Shown here: piece after piece, positions 1 through 11,053 of the stretch
Position numbering within the stretch: position 1 is the stretch's first letter
Layout: each line of letters begins with the position of its first letter
Source of the DNA: Streptomyces sp. NBRC 109706
GTDB lineage: Bacteria; Actinomycetota; Actinomycetes; Streptomycetales; Streptomycetaceae
Reading direction: 5' to 3'
Assembly: GCF_000974485.1 (NCBI RefSeq)
Contig: NZ_BBOM01000004.1
Span: 496,001 to 560,000 of the forward strand
Length of the DNA stretch: 64,000 bases
Notes under the pieces: generated by a model
The model's database searches: none
Seen by the model: only the letters and a program-made list of their open reading frames with translations
What the model was told of the DNA's origin: nothing
Program-made: the position numbers and the translations under genes

Positions 1-1
1 C

Positions 2-199
2 TCTCTGGCCCTGCTGTTCGGCGTGATCATGTTCTTCATGATCCGAAGCGGGGCGGTCAAGTGGGGCCCGGCCATCGTGGCGATCCTCTTCGGCTTCTCC
101 CTGGCCTCCACCGGCGCCGCCGACCCGATAAACGACTTCCTGCGGTCCGTCACCGACGGGGTCAGCGACGTGGACGACTCCATCAACAGCGCGCCCTGA
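2..199 (+). CDS. Small membrane protein, 5'-truncated by the window edge
   Basis: Only the last 65 codons are present, ending at TGA 197-199. The visible protein starts SLALLFGVIMFFMIRSG and has two hydrophobic stretches (about residues 1-14 and 22-38) followed by a short polar tail ending DDSINSAP. It therefore looks like a small two-helix membrane protein. Similar tiny proteins occur beside transfer genes of integrated actinomycete elements, but that is an impression, not a match I can prove. A bulged hairpin at 246-272 follows. The function is unknown. Confidence 0.6.
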   Translation, partial: SLALLFGVIMFFMIRSGAVKWGPAIVAILFGFSLASTGAADPINDFLRSVTDGVSDVDDSINSAP

Positions 200-245
200 C
201 CCGGCCACCCCGAGGCCGCACCCGCGACCGGCGGGACAGAGATGA

Positions 246-272
246 GGCCCGGTCCCCGAGAGGGGCCGGGCC
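246..272 (+). terminator. Hairpin downstream of the partial membrane gene
   Basis: GGCCCGG-T-CCCC pairs with GGGG-CCGGGCC around a GAGA loop: an 11-bp stem with one bulged T. It lies between the end of the partial CDS and the minus-strand tRNA-Gly and could end transcription from either side. There is no U tract, as is usual in Streptomyces. Confidence 0.5.
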
Positions 273-327
273 GGGCGCCGGTGGATCGGGCGCGGGTGAG
301 AGGGAACGAGCCGGACGGCAACGAGAG

Positions 328-398
328 AGCGGGCGACGGGAATCGAACCCGCGTAGCTGGTTTGGAAGACCAGGGCTCTACCATTGAGCTACGCCCGC
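328..398 (-). tRNA. tRNA-Gly (anticodon TCC)
   Basis: Read on the minus strand, the acceptor arm GCGGGCG (398-392) pairs with CGCCCGC (335-329). The anticodon stem CTGGT/ACCAG encloses the loop CTTCCAA, giving anticodon TCC. The T arm contains GGTTCGATTCC. The length of 71 nt without CCA is normal for tRNA-Gly. CCA is not encoded. Confidence 0.95.
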
Positions 399-576
399 AC
401 GCGCCGAGGCGGCATGCGCCTCGGAGACGCTGAGCATCGTACCAGCGCCCAACGGCCCACCCCGCCCGCCGACATCGCGGGCGCGCTCGGCGACGGCGGT
501 CGGCGGGCTCGCCGTGGGCCCGAGAGTCGGCCCGGCCCACAGCCCTGTACGCTACGTACCGCGTCGTGAGCCACGA

Positions 577-653
577 CGGGGTGTGGCGCAGCTTGGTAGC
601 GCGTCCGCTTTGGGAGCGGAAGGTCGTCGGTTCGAATCCGGCCACCCCGACCA
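577..653 (+). tRNA. tRNA-Pro (anticodon TGG)
   Basis: The acceptor stem CGGGGTG (577-583) pairs with CACCCCG (643-649). The anticodon stem TCCGC/GCGGA closes the loop TTTGGGA, giving anticodon TGG. The T loop reads GGTTCGAATCC. CCA is encoded at 651-653. It lies about 100 bp upstream of the trigger factor gene on the same strand. tRNA-Pro genes are common integration sites for actinomycete elements, but I see no second copy of its 3' end in the window. Confidence 0.95.
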
Positions 654-753
654 CGTACGATGACTTGCCTGTGCGCCTGTGGTGTGTCCGCATGACGGGG
701 CGCTTCAGTCGTTTCGCCAGATCTCTCGATTGTCAGCCCCAAGGAGACCGACC

Positions 754-2202
754 GTGAAGAGCGCCGTGGAGACCCTGAACCCCACCCGGGTTCGGCTCAC
801 TGTCGAGGTGCCCTTCGAGGAGCTCAAGCCCAGCCTCGACGCGGCGTACCGCAAGATCAACCAGCAGGTCCAGGTGCCGGGCTTCCGTAAGGGAAAGATC
901 CCGGCCCGGATCATCGACCAGCGCTTCGGACGTGGTGCGGTCCTTGAGGAAGCGGTCAACGAGGCGCTGCCCAAGTTCTACACGGACGCGGTCAACGAGG
1001 GCGAGCTGAACCCGCTCGGCCAGCCGGACGTCGACATCACCGAGCTGAAGGACAACGAGACGTTGACCTTCACCGCCGAGGTGGACATCCGCCCCGAGCT
1101 GGAGATCCCCGACTACTCGGGCATCGAGGTCACCGTCGACGCCGTCGAGGTCTCCGACGAGGACCTGGAGAAGGCCGTCGACCAGCTGCGCTACCGTTTC
1201 GCCTCCACCACCGTGGTCGAGCGCGAGGCCGCCGACGGCGATGTCGTCAAGATCGACCTTGAGGCCAAGGTCGACGGCGAGGTCCTTGAGGACGGCGTGG
1301 CCACCGGGGTCAACTACACCATCGGCTCGGGCCAGATGCTCGAAGGTCTGGACGAGGCCGTCATCGGCCTCGCGGCCGGCGGCACCGCCACCTTCACCAG
1401 CGAGCTGCGCGGCGGCTCGGGCGCCGGCCAGGAGGCCGAGGTCACGGTCTCGGTCGAGTCCGTCTCCGCCCGTGAACTGCCCGAGCTGGACGACGACTTC
1501 GCCCAGCTGGCCAGCGAGTTCGACACGCTGGAGGAGCTGCGCGACGACAGCCGCAGGCGGCTCACCGAGGAGCGCACCTACCAGCAGGCCACCGAGGCCC
1601 AGGAGAAGGTGCTGGACGCGCTCCTCGAACTGGTCGAGGTCCCGCTGCCGGAGAAGCTGCTGGCCGAGGAGATCAAGACCCGCAAGCACAACCTGGAGCA
1701 CCACCAGCTGCCCCAGCTCGGCATGGACCTGGAGGCCTACCTCAAGCTCCAGGAGAAGACCGCCGAGGAGTTCGACGAGGAGCTGCGCGAGCAGGCCGCG
1801 AAGGGCATCCGCACCCAGTTCGTGCTCGACGAGATCGCCAAGCGCGACAACCTCAACGTGAGCCAGGAGGAGCTGACCGAGCACCTGGTGCGCCGGGCGC
1901 AGTCCTCGGGAATGAGCCCCGACCAGTTCGCCAAGGCGGTCGTCGAGGGCAACCAGGTCCCGATGCTGGTCGGTGAGGTCACCCGGGGCAAGGCCCTGGC
2001 CGCCGTGGTCGAGCAGGCCACGGTCAAGGACAGCAACGGCGACCCGGTCGAGCTGGACGACGAGCCCGAGGACGCCGACGCCGAGGTGAACGAGGCCACC
2101 GACGAGGCCGACGATGCGGCGGACGAGGTGGCCGAGGCCGCGGCGGCCAACGAGGCTGCCACGGCCGGCGGGACGAAGAACGAGAAGCCCAACGACGCCT
2201 GA
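754..2202 (+). CDS. tig: Trigger factor (ribosome-associated chaperone and prolyl isomerase)
   Basis: The 482-residue protein binds the ribosome exit tunnel and shields nascent chains. GTG 754 is chosen because AAGGAG sits at 741-746 and the protein then begins [15 protein letters not shown], the standard family start. The N-terminal ribosome-binding domain contains the GFRKGKIP signature near residues 44-51. A PPIase (FKBP-like) domain follows at about 160-240, then the long helical C-terminal domain. The last 50 or so residues are a very acidic Asp/Glu/Ala tail, common in actinobacterial homologues. A strong hairpin follows at 2226-2256. It is upstream of clpP1 but separated from it by that terminator and a ClgR-like site. 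Confidence 0.97.
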   Translation: MKSAVETLNPTRVRLTVEVPFEELKPSLDAAYRKINQQVQVPGFRKGKIPARIIDQRFGRGAVLEEAVNEALPKFYTDAVNEGELNPLGQPDVDITELKDNETLTFTAEVDIRPELEIPDYSGIEVTVDAVEVSDEDLEKAVDQLRYRFASTTVVEREAADGDVVKIDLEAKVDGEVLEDGVATGVNYTIGSGQMLEGLDEAVIGLAAGGTATFTSELRGGSGAGQEAEVTVSVESVSARELPELDDDFAQLASEFDTLEELRDDSRRRLTEERTYQQATEAQEKVLDALLELVEVPLPEKLLAEEIKTRKHNLEHHQLPQLGMDLEAYLKLQEKTAEEFDEELREQAAKGIRTQFVLDEIAKRDNLNVSQEELTEHLVRRAQSSGMSPDQFAKAVVEGNQVPMLVGEVTRGKALAAVVEQATVKDSNGDPVELDDEPEDADAEVNEATDEADDAADEVAEAAAANEAATAGGTKNEKPNDA

Positions 2203-2225
2203 GCCGGCGCGAGTAGCGACCTCGA

Positions 2226-2256
2226 CGGGGCCGGACGCCCACCGCGTCCGGCCCCG
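2226..2256 (+). terminator. Terminator after tig
   Basis: A perfect 13-bp stem (CGGGGCCGGACGC paired with its complement) closes a 5-base CCACC loop, 23 bases after the tig stop. It separates tig from the clpP operon. Confidence 0.8.
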
Positions 2257-2283
2257 TTCGCTACCCGGGATGGGGGTGACCCT

Positions 2284-2298
2284 GCGCTCACAGCGAAC
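2284..2298 (+). promoter_or_regulatory. Probable ClgR operator upstream of clpP1
   Basis: The sequence GCGCTCACAGCGAAC contains CGC-N5-GCG at 2285-2295. This is the core motif reported for ClgR, the activator of clpP genes in actinobacteria. It lies about 125 bp upstream of the clpP1 start and just downstream of the tig terminator, where such a site is expected. A matching GTTCGC occurs at 2256-2261. The site is seen directly; ClgR binding is inferred. Confidence 0.55.
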
Positions 2299-2418
2299 AG
2301 TTCCCTGGTCGGGATGGGTCTGTCCGAGCCGCGCGTTAGGGTCCGTAGAAACAAGCCAGATGTCGAGTGACGGCCAGGCGCACAGGCTTAGGCCGTCCAG
2401 GAATGAGCAGGTGGATAC

Positions 2419-3033
2419 GTGACGCTCTTGATGCCCTCCGCCGCAGCGGAGCCGACAAGCGGTGGCCTCGGCGATCAGGTCTACAACCGGCTGCTCGACG
2501 AGCGCATCATCTTCCTGGGTCAGCCGGTGGACGATGACATCGCGAACCGGATCACGGCGCAGCTGCTGCTGCTCGCCGCCGATCCGGACAAGGACATCTA
2601 TCTCTACATCAACAGCCCCGGCGGCTCGATCTCGGCCGGCATGGCGATCTACGACACCATGCAGTACGTCAAGAACGACGTGGTCACCATCGCGATGGGC
2701 CTGGCGGCCTCGATGGGCCAGTTCCTGCTGACGGCCGGCGCGGCCGGCAAGCGCTACGCGCTGCCCAACGCCGAGGTGCTGATCCACCAGCCGTCGGCCG
2801 GTCTCGCCGGCTCGGCGTCGGACATCAAGATCCACGCCGAGCAGCTGCTCCGCACCAAGCGCAAGATGGCCAGGCTCTCGGCCGAGCACTCCGGTGTCTC
2901 CTTCGAGCAGTGGGAGCGGGACGCGGACCGGGACCGTTGGTTCACCGCCGAGGAGGCGCGCGACTACGGCCTGCTGGACCGGGTCATCACCAGCGCGGCG
3001 GACATCTCGGGCGGCGGCGGCACGGGCGCCTGA
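2419..3033 (+). CDS. clpP1: ATP-dependent Clp protease proteolytic subunit 1
   Basis: The 204-residue serine protease subunit forms the barrel that degrades proteins unfolded by ClpX or ClpC. Ser98 lies in GLAASMGQF and His123 in VLIHQPS. The family motif YINSPGGSI is present, and the Asp of the triad lies in the C-terminal third. GTG 2419 follows AGGTGG at 2409-2414. ATG 2431 (MPSAAAEP) is an alternative start. The second subunit gene begins 100 bp downstream, as in the Streptomyces clpP1P2 operon. Confidence 0.96.
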   Translation: MTLLMPSAAAEPTSGGLGDQVYNRLLDERIIFLGQPVDDDIANRITAQLLLLAADPDKDIYLYINSPGGSISAGMAIYDTMQYVKNDVVTIAMGLAASMGQFLLTAGAAGKRYALPNAEVLIHQPSAGLAGSASDIKIHAEQLLRTKRKMARLSAEHSGVSFEQWERDADRDRWFTAEEARDYGLLDRVITSAADISGGGGTGA

Positions 3034-3133
3034 GCCCTCGGGGGCCCTCCGGCTCCCGGCGTCCCAGGACCGTCCAGCACCGAAGCTCGCCAGCCCGCTC
3101 GTAAGCCACAGACCCAAGGCGGTACACACCCCG

Positions 3134-3784
3134 ATGAACAAGTTCCCTGGCTCCGGCCTCTACGACCGTCTGCCGGCCGAGTCCCGTTATGTGATCCCGC
3201 GCTTCGTCGAGCGCACCTCGCAGGGCGTGCGCGAGTACGACCCGTACGCGAAGCTCTTCGAGGAGGGCGTGATCTTCCTCGGCGTGCAGATCGACGACGC
3301 CTCGGCCAACGACGTGATGGCCCAGCTGCTCTGCCTGGAGTCCATCGACCCCGATCGGGACATCCAGATCTACATCAACAGCCCGGGTGGCTCGTTCACC
3401 GCGCTGACCGCCATCTACGACACGATGGTCTTCGTCAAGCCCGACATCCAGACCGTCTGCATGGGCCAGGCGGCCTCGGCCGCCGCCGTACTGCTGGCGG
3501 CCGGCACCCCGGGCAAGCGCATGGCGCTGCCGAACTCCCGGGTGCTGATCCACCAGCCGTACTCGGAGACGGGCCGTGGTCAGGTCTCCGACCTGGAGAT
3601 CGCGGCGCGCGAGGTGCAGCGGATGCGCACCCAGCTTGAGGAGATGTTGGCCAAGCACTCCACCAAGCCGATCGAGCAGATCCGTGACGACATCGAGCGC
3701 GACAAGATCCTTACCGCCGCCGAGGCCGTCGACTACGGCCTGATCGACCAGATCATCACCACCCGCACCTCCACGGCCGACTAG
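3134..3784 (+). CDS. clpP2: ATP-dependent Clp protease proteolytic subunit 2
   Basis: The 216-residue partner of ClpP1 has Ser115 in [10 protein letters not shown], His140 in LIHQPY and the [10 protein letters not shown] motif. It starts [13 protein letters not shown] at ATG 3134. An upstream in-frame extension overlaps the end of clpP1 and is rejected because it has no family resemblance. The N-terminal block [22 protein letters not shown] is typical of actinobacterial ClpP2. It is co-transcribed with clpP1 and is followed by a long hairpin at 3840-3886 before clpX. Confidence 0.96.
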   Translation: MNKFPGSGLYDRLPAESRYVIPRFVERTSQGVREYDPYAKLFEEGVIFLGVQIDDASANDVMAQLLCLESIDPDRDIQIYINSPGGSFTALTAIYDTMVFVKPDIQTVCMGQAASAAAVLLAAGTPGKRMALPNSRVLIHQPYSETGRGQVSDLEIAAREVQRMRTQLEEMLAKHSTKPIEQIRDDIERDKILTAAEAVDYGLIDQIITTRTSTAD

Positions 3785-3839
3785 GCCGCCAATCGGTACC
3801 TGTGCCGGATCACACATTCGGCGCGATAAACGGCTCCAT

Positions 3840-3886
3840 CCCCTTTGACGGGAAGGCCCCGCCGAGGGGGATTCCCGTCAAGGGGG
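3840..3886 (+). terminator. Long hairpin between clpP2 and clpX
   Basis: CCCCTTTGACGGGAA (3840-3854) pairs with TTCCCGTCAAGGGGG (3872-3886) as 14 Watson-Crick pairs and one G-U. The 17-base loop itself contains GGCCCC and GGGG. It probably ends the clpP1P2 transcript. Lying only 91 bp before the clpX start, it could also act as an attenuating structure in a clpP-clpX readthrough transcript. Confidence 0.65.
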
Positions 3887-3977
3887 ACCATTCCACCGGG
3901 CCGACGAGGTACCGTCGTCTTCAGTAAGCACTCGGCACCGTCGCCCCGGCGGTGCGCAGTCGAAGGGGAAGCACCTC

Positions 3978-5273
<1,296 letters not shown>

Positions 5274-5295
5274 GCGGGGGCGCACCGCTCGACAC

Positions 5296-5343
5296 GACAT
5301 GAGGCGGGCCCGGAACCAGCTGGTTCCGGGCCCGCCTCATGTC
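5296..5343. terminator. 48-bp perfect palindrome between convergent genes
   Basis: The arms 5296-5319 and 5320-5343 are perfect reverse complements (24 bp each), centred on CCAGCTGG. It lies 22 bases after the clpX stop and 34 bases after the stop of the minus-strand gene, so it is well placed as a bidirectional terminator. The absence of any unpaired loop base is unusual. Confidence 0.8.
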
Positions 5344-5377
5344 CGTTCGGGTGCGGGGGAGTGCCGACCCTATGACC

Positions 5378-6577
5378 TCACGGAGCGACCTCCGCCGGGT
5401 TCTCGTCCTCCGGGGCACCCTCGGTGTCCCCGCCGGCGGACCCGGCCTCGACCAGGGAGGCGTTACGCAGCTGCGCGGTGTGCGCGGCGGCGTCCTCAAG
5501 GGACATCTCCACCGTGCCGGTGCCGGTCTGCTTCTGGATGATGGTGAAACCGGCGGTGCTGTAGTCCGCCCACACGCACACCGGGACCGGCACCATCTCG
5601 TTGGTGAACATGTCCCGGCTCTCGCCCTGCTGGCACTTCAGGACCGCGCCGTTGAGACCGTCCGGGTTCATGGTCTGCGGCTCGCCGTGGAGGGTCATCT
5701 CCGAGGTGGCGGCCGCCTCCTGGGCGCCGTAGGCCAGGAACGCGTCGACGGCGCCCTCGGGGTCCTCGATCCGACCCCACATGCCCAGCGTCAGCAGGGT
5801 GTGGACCTCGGTGCTGCCCAGCTCGGCCGGGTCCTGCAGCTGGCTGGCGTCGATGAGGCTGATGCCCGCCAGGTACATGGCGCTGGCGCCCTCCGCGTCG
5901 GCGAGGCCGACCTCGGCCAGCTCCTCCTCGGTGAACTCGTCGCTGCTCTGGACCGGCTCGGTCAGCTCGTAGTCGCCGAAGCTGTCGGGCAGCTCCAGCA
6001 CATAGCGCGCCTCCGGGTCGGTGCCGGCGCTGTTGCCGCCGCCCCCGCCGCCGTTGTCGTCGTCGTCCTTCAGCAGGAAGAAGCCGAGGCCGCCGATGAT
6101 GGCGAGCGCCACCACCGAGGCGATCACGATCACCAGGGTCTTGTTGCCACCACCGCCGCCGGGCGGCTGCGGCTGGCCGTAGGGAGGCTGCTGCCCCGGG
6201 AACTGCCCGGGCGGCTGCTGTCCGGGGAACTGCCCCGGCTGACCCGGTCCCGGCTGACCCGGGAACTGCCCCGGCTGGCCCGGCTGACCCGGGAACTGCC
6301 CCGGCTGTGCCGGTGGCTGCTGTCCATAGGGCCCGGGCTGGCCAGGGGGCTGCTGTCCGTACGGGCCGGGCTGCCCGGGGGCACCCGGCTGTCCCGGCGC
6401 ATCGGGCTGCTGCGGATATCCGTACCCGGGCCCACCGGGGGCGCCGCCCTGCGCGTACGGGTTGGGGCCGCCGGGCGGCGGGCCCTGCGACGGTGGCGCC
6501 CCGTACGGGCCGGGCTGCCCGGGCGGCGGGCCCTGCGGGGGCTGCTGCCCGTACGGACCCGGCTGGTTCTGACTCAT
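5378..6577 (-). CDS. Single-pass membrane protein with Pro/Gly/Gln-rich N-terminus
   Basis: The 399-residue protein begins MSQNQPGPYGQQPP. This ATG (6577-6575) is preceded by GAGGGGAAG; the 14-codon upstream extension lacks such a site. About 140 residues of PGQ/QPPG-type low-complexity repeats precede one membrane helix (VIVIASVVALAIIGGLGFFLL, about residue 150). A poly-Asp/Gly linker and an outward-facing domain of about 210 residues follow. This is the layout of Streptomyces surface proteins of unknown role. A gene of this type between clpX and valS is part of the normal Streptomyces order. Confidence 0.85.
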   Translation of the reverse strand: MSQNQPGPYGQQPPQGPPPGQPGPYGAPPSQGPPPGGPNPYAQGGAPGGPGYGYPQQPDAPGQPGAPGQPGPYGQQPPGQPGPYGQQPPAQPGQFPGQPGQPGQFPGQPGPGQPGQFPGQQPPGQFPGQQPPYGQPQPPGGGGGNKTLVIVIASVVALAIIGGLGFFLLKDDDDNGGGGGGNSAGTDPEARYVLELPDSFGDYELTEPVQSSDEFTEEELAEVGLADAEGASAMYLAGISLIDASQLQDPAELGSTEVHTLLTLGMWGRIEDPEGAVDAFLAYGAQEAAATSEMTLHGEPQTMNPDGLNGAVLKCQQGESRDMFTNEMVPVPVCVWADYSTAGFTIIQKQTGTGTVEMSLEDAAAHTAQLRNASLVEAGSAGGDTEGAPEDENPAEVAP

Positions 6578-6767
6578 ACTGCTTCCCCTCACGAGCCCTG
6601 CGTCGTCTGCGTCACGCACATCCTGTCGGATGAGATGGCTTCCTGTACATCCGCCCCCATTGCGGTTCCTGGCCGAAGGCGAGACGATCTTCCGTTCCGC
6701 GCAACGCCGTTACCGGACCGTGCGGGGCGGCCGGGAAACCTCGGCGCGGACTGTCGGTGCGGGGTCC

Positions 6768-6783
6768 TAGACTGAGCGCCGTG
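6768..6783 (+). promoter_or_regulatory. -10 element and leaderless start of valS
   Basis: TAGACT (6768-6773) is followed by exactly 7 bases and GTG 6781. There is no Shine-Dalgarno sequence in front of the GTG. The same arrangement recurs at folC and at the LacI gene near 58.8 kb. I see no clear -35 box. The transcript probably starts at the GTG. Confidence 0.55.
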
Positions 6784-9411
6784 ACCGAGATGACCCAGCC
6801 GCCCGCCAACGGGCCCCGCAGCGCCCCCTCAGATCTGCCGACTCAGTACACGCCGGCCGACGTAGAGGGCAGGCTCTATGAGCGGTGGGTAGACCGGGGT
6901 TACTTCGAGGCGGACGCCAAGAGCGACCGCGAGCCGTACGCGATCGTCATTCCACCGCCCAACGTGACCGGCAGCCTGCACCTCGGGCACGCCTTCGAGC
7001 ACACGCTGATCGACGCGCTCACCCGCCGCAAGCGGATGCAGGGCTTCGAGACGCTTTGGCAGCCCGGCATGGACCACGCCGGCATCGCCACCCAGAACCG
7101 CGTCGAACGCGAGCTGGCCAAGGAGGGCGTCTCCCGGCACGATCTGGGCCGCGAGGCGTTCATCGAGCGCGTCTGGCAGTGGAAGGCCGAGTCCGGCGGC
7201 ACGATCTCGGGGCAGATGCGGCGGCTCGGCGACGGCGTCGCCTGGTCCCGCGAGCGCTTCACGATGGACGAGGGCCTTTCCCGGTCCGTGAACACCATCT
7301 TCAAGCGCCTCTACGACGACGGCCTGATCTACCGCGCCGAGCGCATCATCAACTGGTGCCCGCGCTGTATCAGCGCCATCTCCGATATCGAGGTCGAATA
7401 CCAGGACGACGCCGGCGAGTTGGTCTCCATCCGCTACGGCGAGGGCGAGGACTCCCTGGTGGTCGCCACCACCAGGGCCGAGACGATGCTGGGCGACACC
7501 GCCGTCGCCGTCCATCCGGACGACGAGCGCTACCGCCATCTGGTCGGCCGCGAGATCCGGTTGCCGCTGACGGACCGGACGATCCCGGTCGTCGCCGACG
7601 CCCATGTGGATCCCGAGTTCGGCACGGGGGCCGTCAAGGTCACCCCGGCGCACGACCCCAACGACTTCGAGATCGGCCTGCGGCACGGCCTGCCGCAGAT
7701 CTCGATCATGGACGAGCAGGCCACGATCACCGCGCACGGCCCCTTCCTGGGGCTCGACCGCCTGGAGGCGCGGGCCGCCGTGGTCGGCGCGCTGCGCGCG
7801 GAGGGCCGGATCGTCGCGGAGAAGCGCCCCTACCAGCACTCCGTCGGCCACTGCTCGCGCTGTCAGACGACGGTCGAGCCCCGGCTGTCCATGCAGTGGT
7901 GGGTCAAGGTCGCCCCGCTCGCCGAGGCCGCGGGGGACGCGGTCCGCGACGGCCGGGTCGCCATCCACCCCAAGGAGATGTCCACCCGCTACTTCGAGTG
8001 GGTGGACAACCTCCACGACTGGTGCATCTCCCGCCAGCTGTGGTGGGGCCACCGCATCCCCGTCTGGTACGGCCCCGACGGCGAGATCCGCTGCCTCGGC
8101 CCGGACGAGGAGCCGCCGAGCGGCCCCGGCTGGCACCAGGAGACGGACGTCCTGGACACCTGGTTCTCCTCCGGGCTCTGGCCGTTCTCCACGCTGGGCT
8201 GGCCGGAGCGCACGGAGAGCGTCGACAAGTTCTATCCCAACTCCGTGCTGGTCACGGGGTACGACATCCTCTTCTTCTGGGTCGCCCGGATGATGATGTT
8301 CGGCCTCTATGCGATGGACGGCGTCCCCCCGTTCCACACCATCGCCCTGCACGGCATGGTGCGTGACCAGTTCGGCAAGAAGATGTCCAAGTCCTTTGGC
8401 AACGCGGTCGATCCGCTCGACTGGATGGACGCCTACGGCTCGGACGCGGTCCGTTTCACGCTCGCCAGGGGCGCCAACCCCGGCGTCGACGTGCCGATCG
8501 GCGAGGACTGGGTCCAGGCCTCGCGGAACTTCGCCAACAAGATCTGGAACGCCACCAGGTTCGCGCTGCTCAACGGCGCCACGGTGGCCGGCCCGCTGCC
8601 GGCGGCCGAGGAGCTGTCCGCCACCGACAGCTGGGTGCTCTCCCGGCTGAACGCGGTGGTCGCCCAGGTCGACGCCTACTACGAGGACTACCAGTTCGCC
8701 AAGCTCAGCGACGCCCTCTTCCACTTCGCCTGGGACGAGGTCTTCGACTGGTACGTCGAGCTCTCCAAGACCACGTTCGCCGCCGGCGGCCGGCCCGCCG
8801 AGGTCTCCCGACGGGTGCTGGGCGAGGTCCTCGACGTCACGCTGCGGCTGCTGCACCCGCTGATCCCGTTTGTCACCGAGGAGCTGTGGACCACGCTCAC
8901 CGGCGGCGAGTCCGTGGTGATCGCCGACTGGCCGGTCGACTCCGGCTTCCGTGCCCCCGAGGCCGAGGCGGAGCTCGACGCCGTCCGTCAACTGGTCACC
9001 GAGGTCCGCAGGTTCCGCGCCGACCAGGGGCTGCAGCCCGGGCAGCGGGTGCCGGCCACGCTGGCCCTCGCCGACACCCGGCTGGCCGCCCACGAGCCGG
9101 CGATCAGGTCCCTGCTGCGGCTGGAGCCGGCCGGCGACTCCTTCGCCGCCACGGCCACCCTGCCGGTGGCCGGCGTCGAGGTGGCGCTCGACCTCTCCGG
9201 GGCGATCGACTTCGCCGCCGAGCGCAAGCGCCTCTCCAAGGATCTGGCCGCCGCGGAGAAGGAGCTGGCCCAGACCACGGCCAAGCTGGGCAACGAGGCG
9301 TTCCTCGGCAAGGCGCCCGAGCCGGTGATCGCCAAGATCCGGGGCCGCCGGCAGGCCGCCGAGGAGGACATCGCCCGCATCTCGGCCCAGCTGGCGAAGC
9401 TGCCCGCGTAG
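6781..9411 (+). CDS. valS: Valyl-tRNA synthetase
   Basis: The 876-residue class I synthetase charges tRNA-Val. The HIGH signature appears as HLGH at 67-70 after PPPNVTGSL, and KMSKS is at 534-538. The CP1 editing region, anticodon-binding domain and C-terminal coiled coil ([13 protein letters not shown] region) are all visible, so the protein is complete. GTG 6781 is preferred because a -10 box TAGACT lies 7 bases before it. ATG 6790 is an alternative start. A hairpin at 9427-9455 follows, so folC, although close, has its own promoter. Confidence 0.97.
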   Translation: MTEMTQPPANGPRSAPSDLPTQYTPADVEGRLYERWVDRGYFEADAKSDREPYAIVIPPPNVTGSLHLGHAFEHTLIDALTRRKRMQGFETLWQPGMDHAGIATQNRVERELAKEGVSRHDLGREAFIERVWQWKAESGGTISGQMRRLGDGVAWSRERFTMDEGLSRSVNTIFKRLYDDGLIYRAERIINWCPRCISAISDIEVEYQDDAGELVSIRYGEGEDSLVVATTRAETMLGDTAVAVHPDDERYRHLVGREIRLPLTDRTIPVVADAHVDPEFGTGAVKVTPAHDPNDFEIGLRHGLPQISIMDEQATITAHGPFLGLDRLEARAAVVGALRAEGRIVAEKRPYQHSVGHCSRCQTTVEPRLSMQWWVKVAPLAEAAGDAVRDGRVAIHPKEMSTRYFEWVDNLHDWCISRQLWWGHRIPVWYGPDGEIRCLGPDEEPPSGPGWHQETDVLDTWFSSGLWPFSTLGWPERTESVDKFYPNSVLVTGYDILFFWVARMMMFGLYAMDGVPPFHTIALHGMVRDQFGKKMSKSFGNAVDPLDWMDAYGSDAVRFTLARGANPGVDVPIGEDWVQASRNFANKIWNATRFALLNGATVAGPLPAAEELSATDSWVLSRLNAVVAQVDAYYEDYQFAKLSDALFHFAWDEVFDWYVELSKTTFAAGGRPAEVSRRVLGEVLDVTLRLLHPLIPFVTEELWTTLTGGESVVIADWPVDSGFRAPEAEAELDAVRQLVTEVRRFRADQGLQPGQRVPATLALADTRLAAHEPAIRSLLRLEPAGDSFAATATLPVAGVEVALDLSGAIDFAAERKRLSKDLAAAEKELAQTTAKLGNEAFLGKAPEPVIAKIRGRRQAAEEDIARISAQLAKLPA

Positions 9412-9426
9412 CGGACCCGCGCGATC

Positions 9427-9455
9427 GGCCCCCCGTCCCCCAGGGCCGGGGGGCC
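9427..9455 (+). terminator. Terminator after valS
   Basis: GGCCCCCCG (9427-9435) pairs perfectly with CGGGGGGCC (9447-9455) around an 11-base loop, 16 bases after the valS stop and just before the folC -10 box. Confidence 0.75.
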
Positions 9456-9468
9456 GTCGCCGCTTCCG

Positions 9469-9484
9469 TAGACTGGCCACCGTG
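9469..9484 (+). promoter_or_regulatory. -10 element and leaderless start of folC
   Basis: TAGACT (9469-9474) is followed by 7 bases and GTG 9482, with no ribosome-binding site. It is the same geometry as in front of valS. No convincing -35 box is visible. Confidence 0.55.
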
Positions 9485-11053
9485 AGTGACGCAGAGCCCG
9501 ACCGTGGCCAGGAGCCGGACGACTTCCCGGCCTTTCCGCAGCGCGACGCGGCGGGAGACGCAGCCGCCGACGGCGGGGAGTTCGACGAGATCGTCGCCGC
9601 CGAGCGGGACCGCGACCCCGATCTCGCGGTGATCGAGGCCGGCAGTCGCACCCTGCGGGCGCTGGCCGGCCCGCCCGGCGGCGATCTGCCGACCCGCCCC
9701 GACGACCCGGAGCTCGACCGCGCGCTCGCCGAGGTCGAGGCGGAACTGCTCGCCCGCTGGCCCGAGACCAAGCTCGACCCGTCGACGGCCCGGATGACCG
9801 CCCTGATGGATGTGCTGGGGGAGCCCCAGCGGTCCTATCCGGCGATCCACATCACCGGGACCAACGGCAAGACCACCACCGCCCGCATGATCGAGGCGCT
9901 GCTCGGCGGCTTCGACCTGCGCACCGGCCGCTACAGCAGCCCGCATGTGCAGTCCATCACCGAGCGGATCAGCGTCGACGGCGTCCCGCTCGCCGCCGAG
10001 CGTTTCGTCGAGACCTACCGCGACATCACGCCCTACCTGGATCTGGTCGACGTCGCCCAGGAGCACCGGCTGTCCTTCTTCGAGGTGCTGACCGGCATGG
10101 CCTACGCGGCCTTCGCCGACGCGCCCGTCGATGTGGCCGTGGTCGAGGTGGGCATGGGCGGCAGCTGGGACGCCACCAACGTGATCGACGGCTCCGTCGC
10201 CGTGATCACCCCGATCAGCCTGGACCACACCGCGCGCCTGGGGGACACCCCGGAGCGGATCGCCGTGGAGAAGGCCGGGATCATCAAGCCGGGCGCCCGG
10301 GTGGCGCTGGCGCAGCAGCAGGTCGACGCGGCCTCCGTGATCCTGCGCCGCGCCGTCGAGGTGGACGCCACCGTGGCCAGGGAGGGCATGGAGTTCGGGG
10401 TCCTCTCCCGGGAGGTCGCCGTCGGCGGCCAGCTGATGACGCTCCGCGGGCTCGGCGGCGAGTACCCCGAGATCTTCCTCCCGTTGCACGGCGCGCATAT
10501 GGCGCACAACGCCGCCGTGGCGCTGGCCGCCGTCGAGGCGTTCTTCGGCGTGGGCGACGGCCGGCCGGCGGCGCCGCTGGACGTGGAGGTGGTACGGGCC
10601 GCGTTCGCCTCGGTCACCTCGCCCGGACGCCTTGAGACGGTGCGCACCAGCCCCACCGTGCTGCTGGACGCGGCGCACAACCCGGGCGGCGCGCTGGCCA
10701 CCGCCGAGGCGGTCACCGAGGCGTTCGGCTTCAGCCGGCTGATCGGCGTGGTCGGCGCCACCGAGGGCAAGGACGTGCGGGGGCTGCTGGAGGCGTTCGA
10801 GCCGGTCTTCACCGAGGTGGTGGTGACCCGGAACGCCACCCAACGGGCCCTGGACGTGGATGAGTTGGCGGCGCTGGCGGTCGAGGTGTTCGGCGAGGAG
10901 CGGGTGCAGGTCGAGCCCCGTCTCGACGAGGCGATCGAGGTGGCCGTCGAGCTGGCCGAGGAGGAGCACGAGTACGCCGCAGCCGGCGTTCTGATCACCG
11001 GATCGGTGATCACCGTCGGCGAGGCCAGGCTGCTGCTGAAGGGCGGACGGTGA
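9482..11053 (+). CDS. folC: Dihydrofolate synthase / folylpolyglutamate synthase
   Basis: The 523-residue Mur-ligase-like enzyme adds glutamate to dihydropteroate and folates. The ATP-binding loop HITGTNGKTTT lies near residues 120-131. The motifs SPHVQSITERI and EVGMGGSWDATN and the C-terminal ligase domain (LLDAAHNPGG) are all present. An acidic extension of about 80 residues before the first Mur-like strand makes it longer than the usual 430-450; such extensions occur in Streptomyces. The stop codon overlaps the start of the next gene (TGATG), so the two are coupled. Confidence 0.96.
   Translation: MSDAEPDRGQEPDDFPAFPQRDAAGDAAADGGEFDEIVAAERDRDPDLAVIEAGSRTLRALAGPPGGDLPTRPDDPELDRALAEVEAELLARWPETKLDPSTARMTALMDVLGEPQRSYPAIHITGTNGKTTTARMIEALLGGFDLRTGRYSSPHVQSITERISVDGVPLAAERFVETYRDITPYLDLVDVAQEHRLSFFEVLTGMAYAAFADAPVDVAVVEVGMGGSWDATNVIDGSVAVITPISLDHTARLGDTPERIAVEKAGIIKPGARVALAQQQVDAASVILRRAVEVDATVAREGMEFGVLSREVAVGGQLMTLRGLGGEYPEIFLPLHGAHMAHNAAVALAAVEAFFGVGDGRPAAPLDVEVVRAAFASVTSPGRLETVRTSPTVLLDAAHNPGGALATAEAVTEAFGFSRLIGVVGATEGKDVRGLLEAFEPVFTEVVVTRNATQRALDVDELAALAVEVFGEERVQVEPRLDEAIEVAVELAEEEHEYAAAGVLITGSVITVGEARLLLKGGR

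Noticed and set aside
733..3141. 802-codon open frame antisense to tig and clpP1
   Set aside because: It has no family resemblance, lies opposite two clear genes, and is a shadow of high-G+C codon bias.
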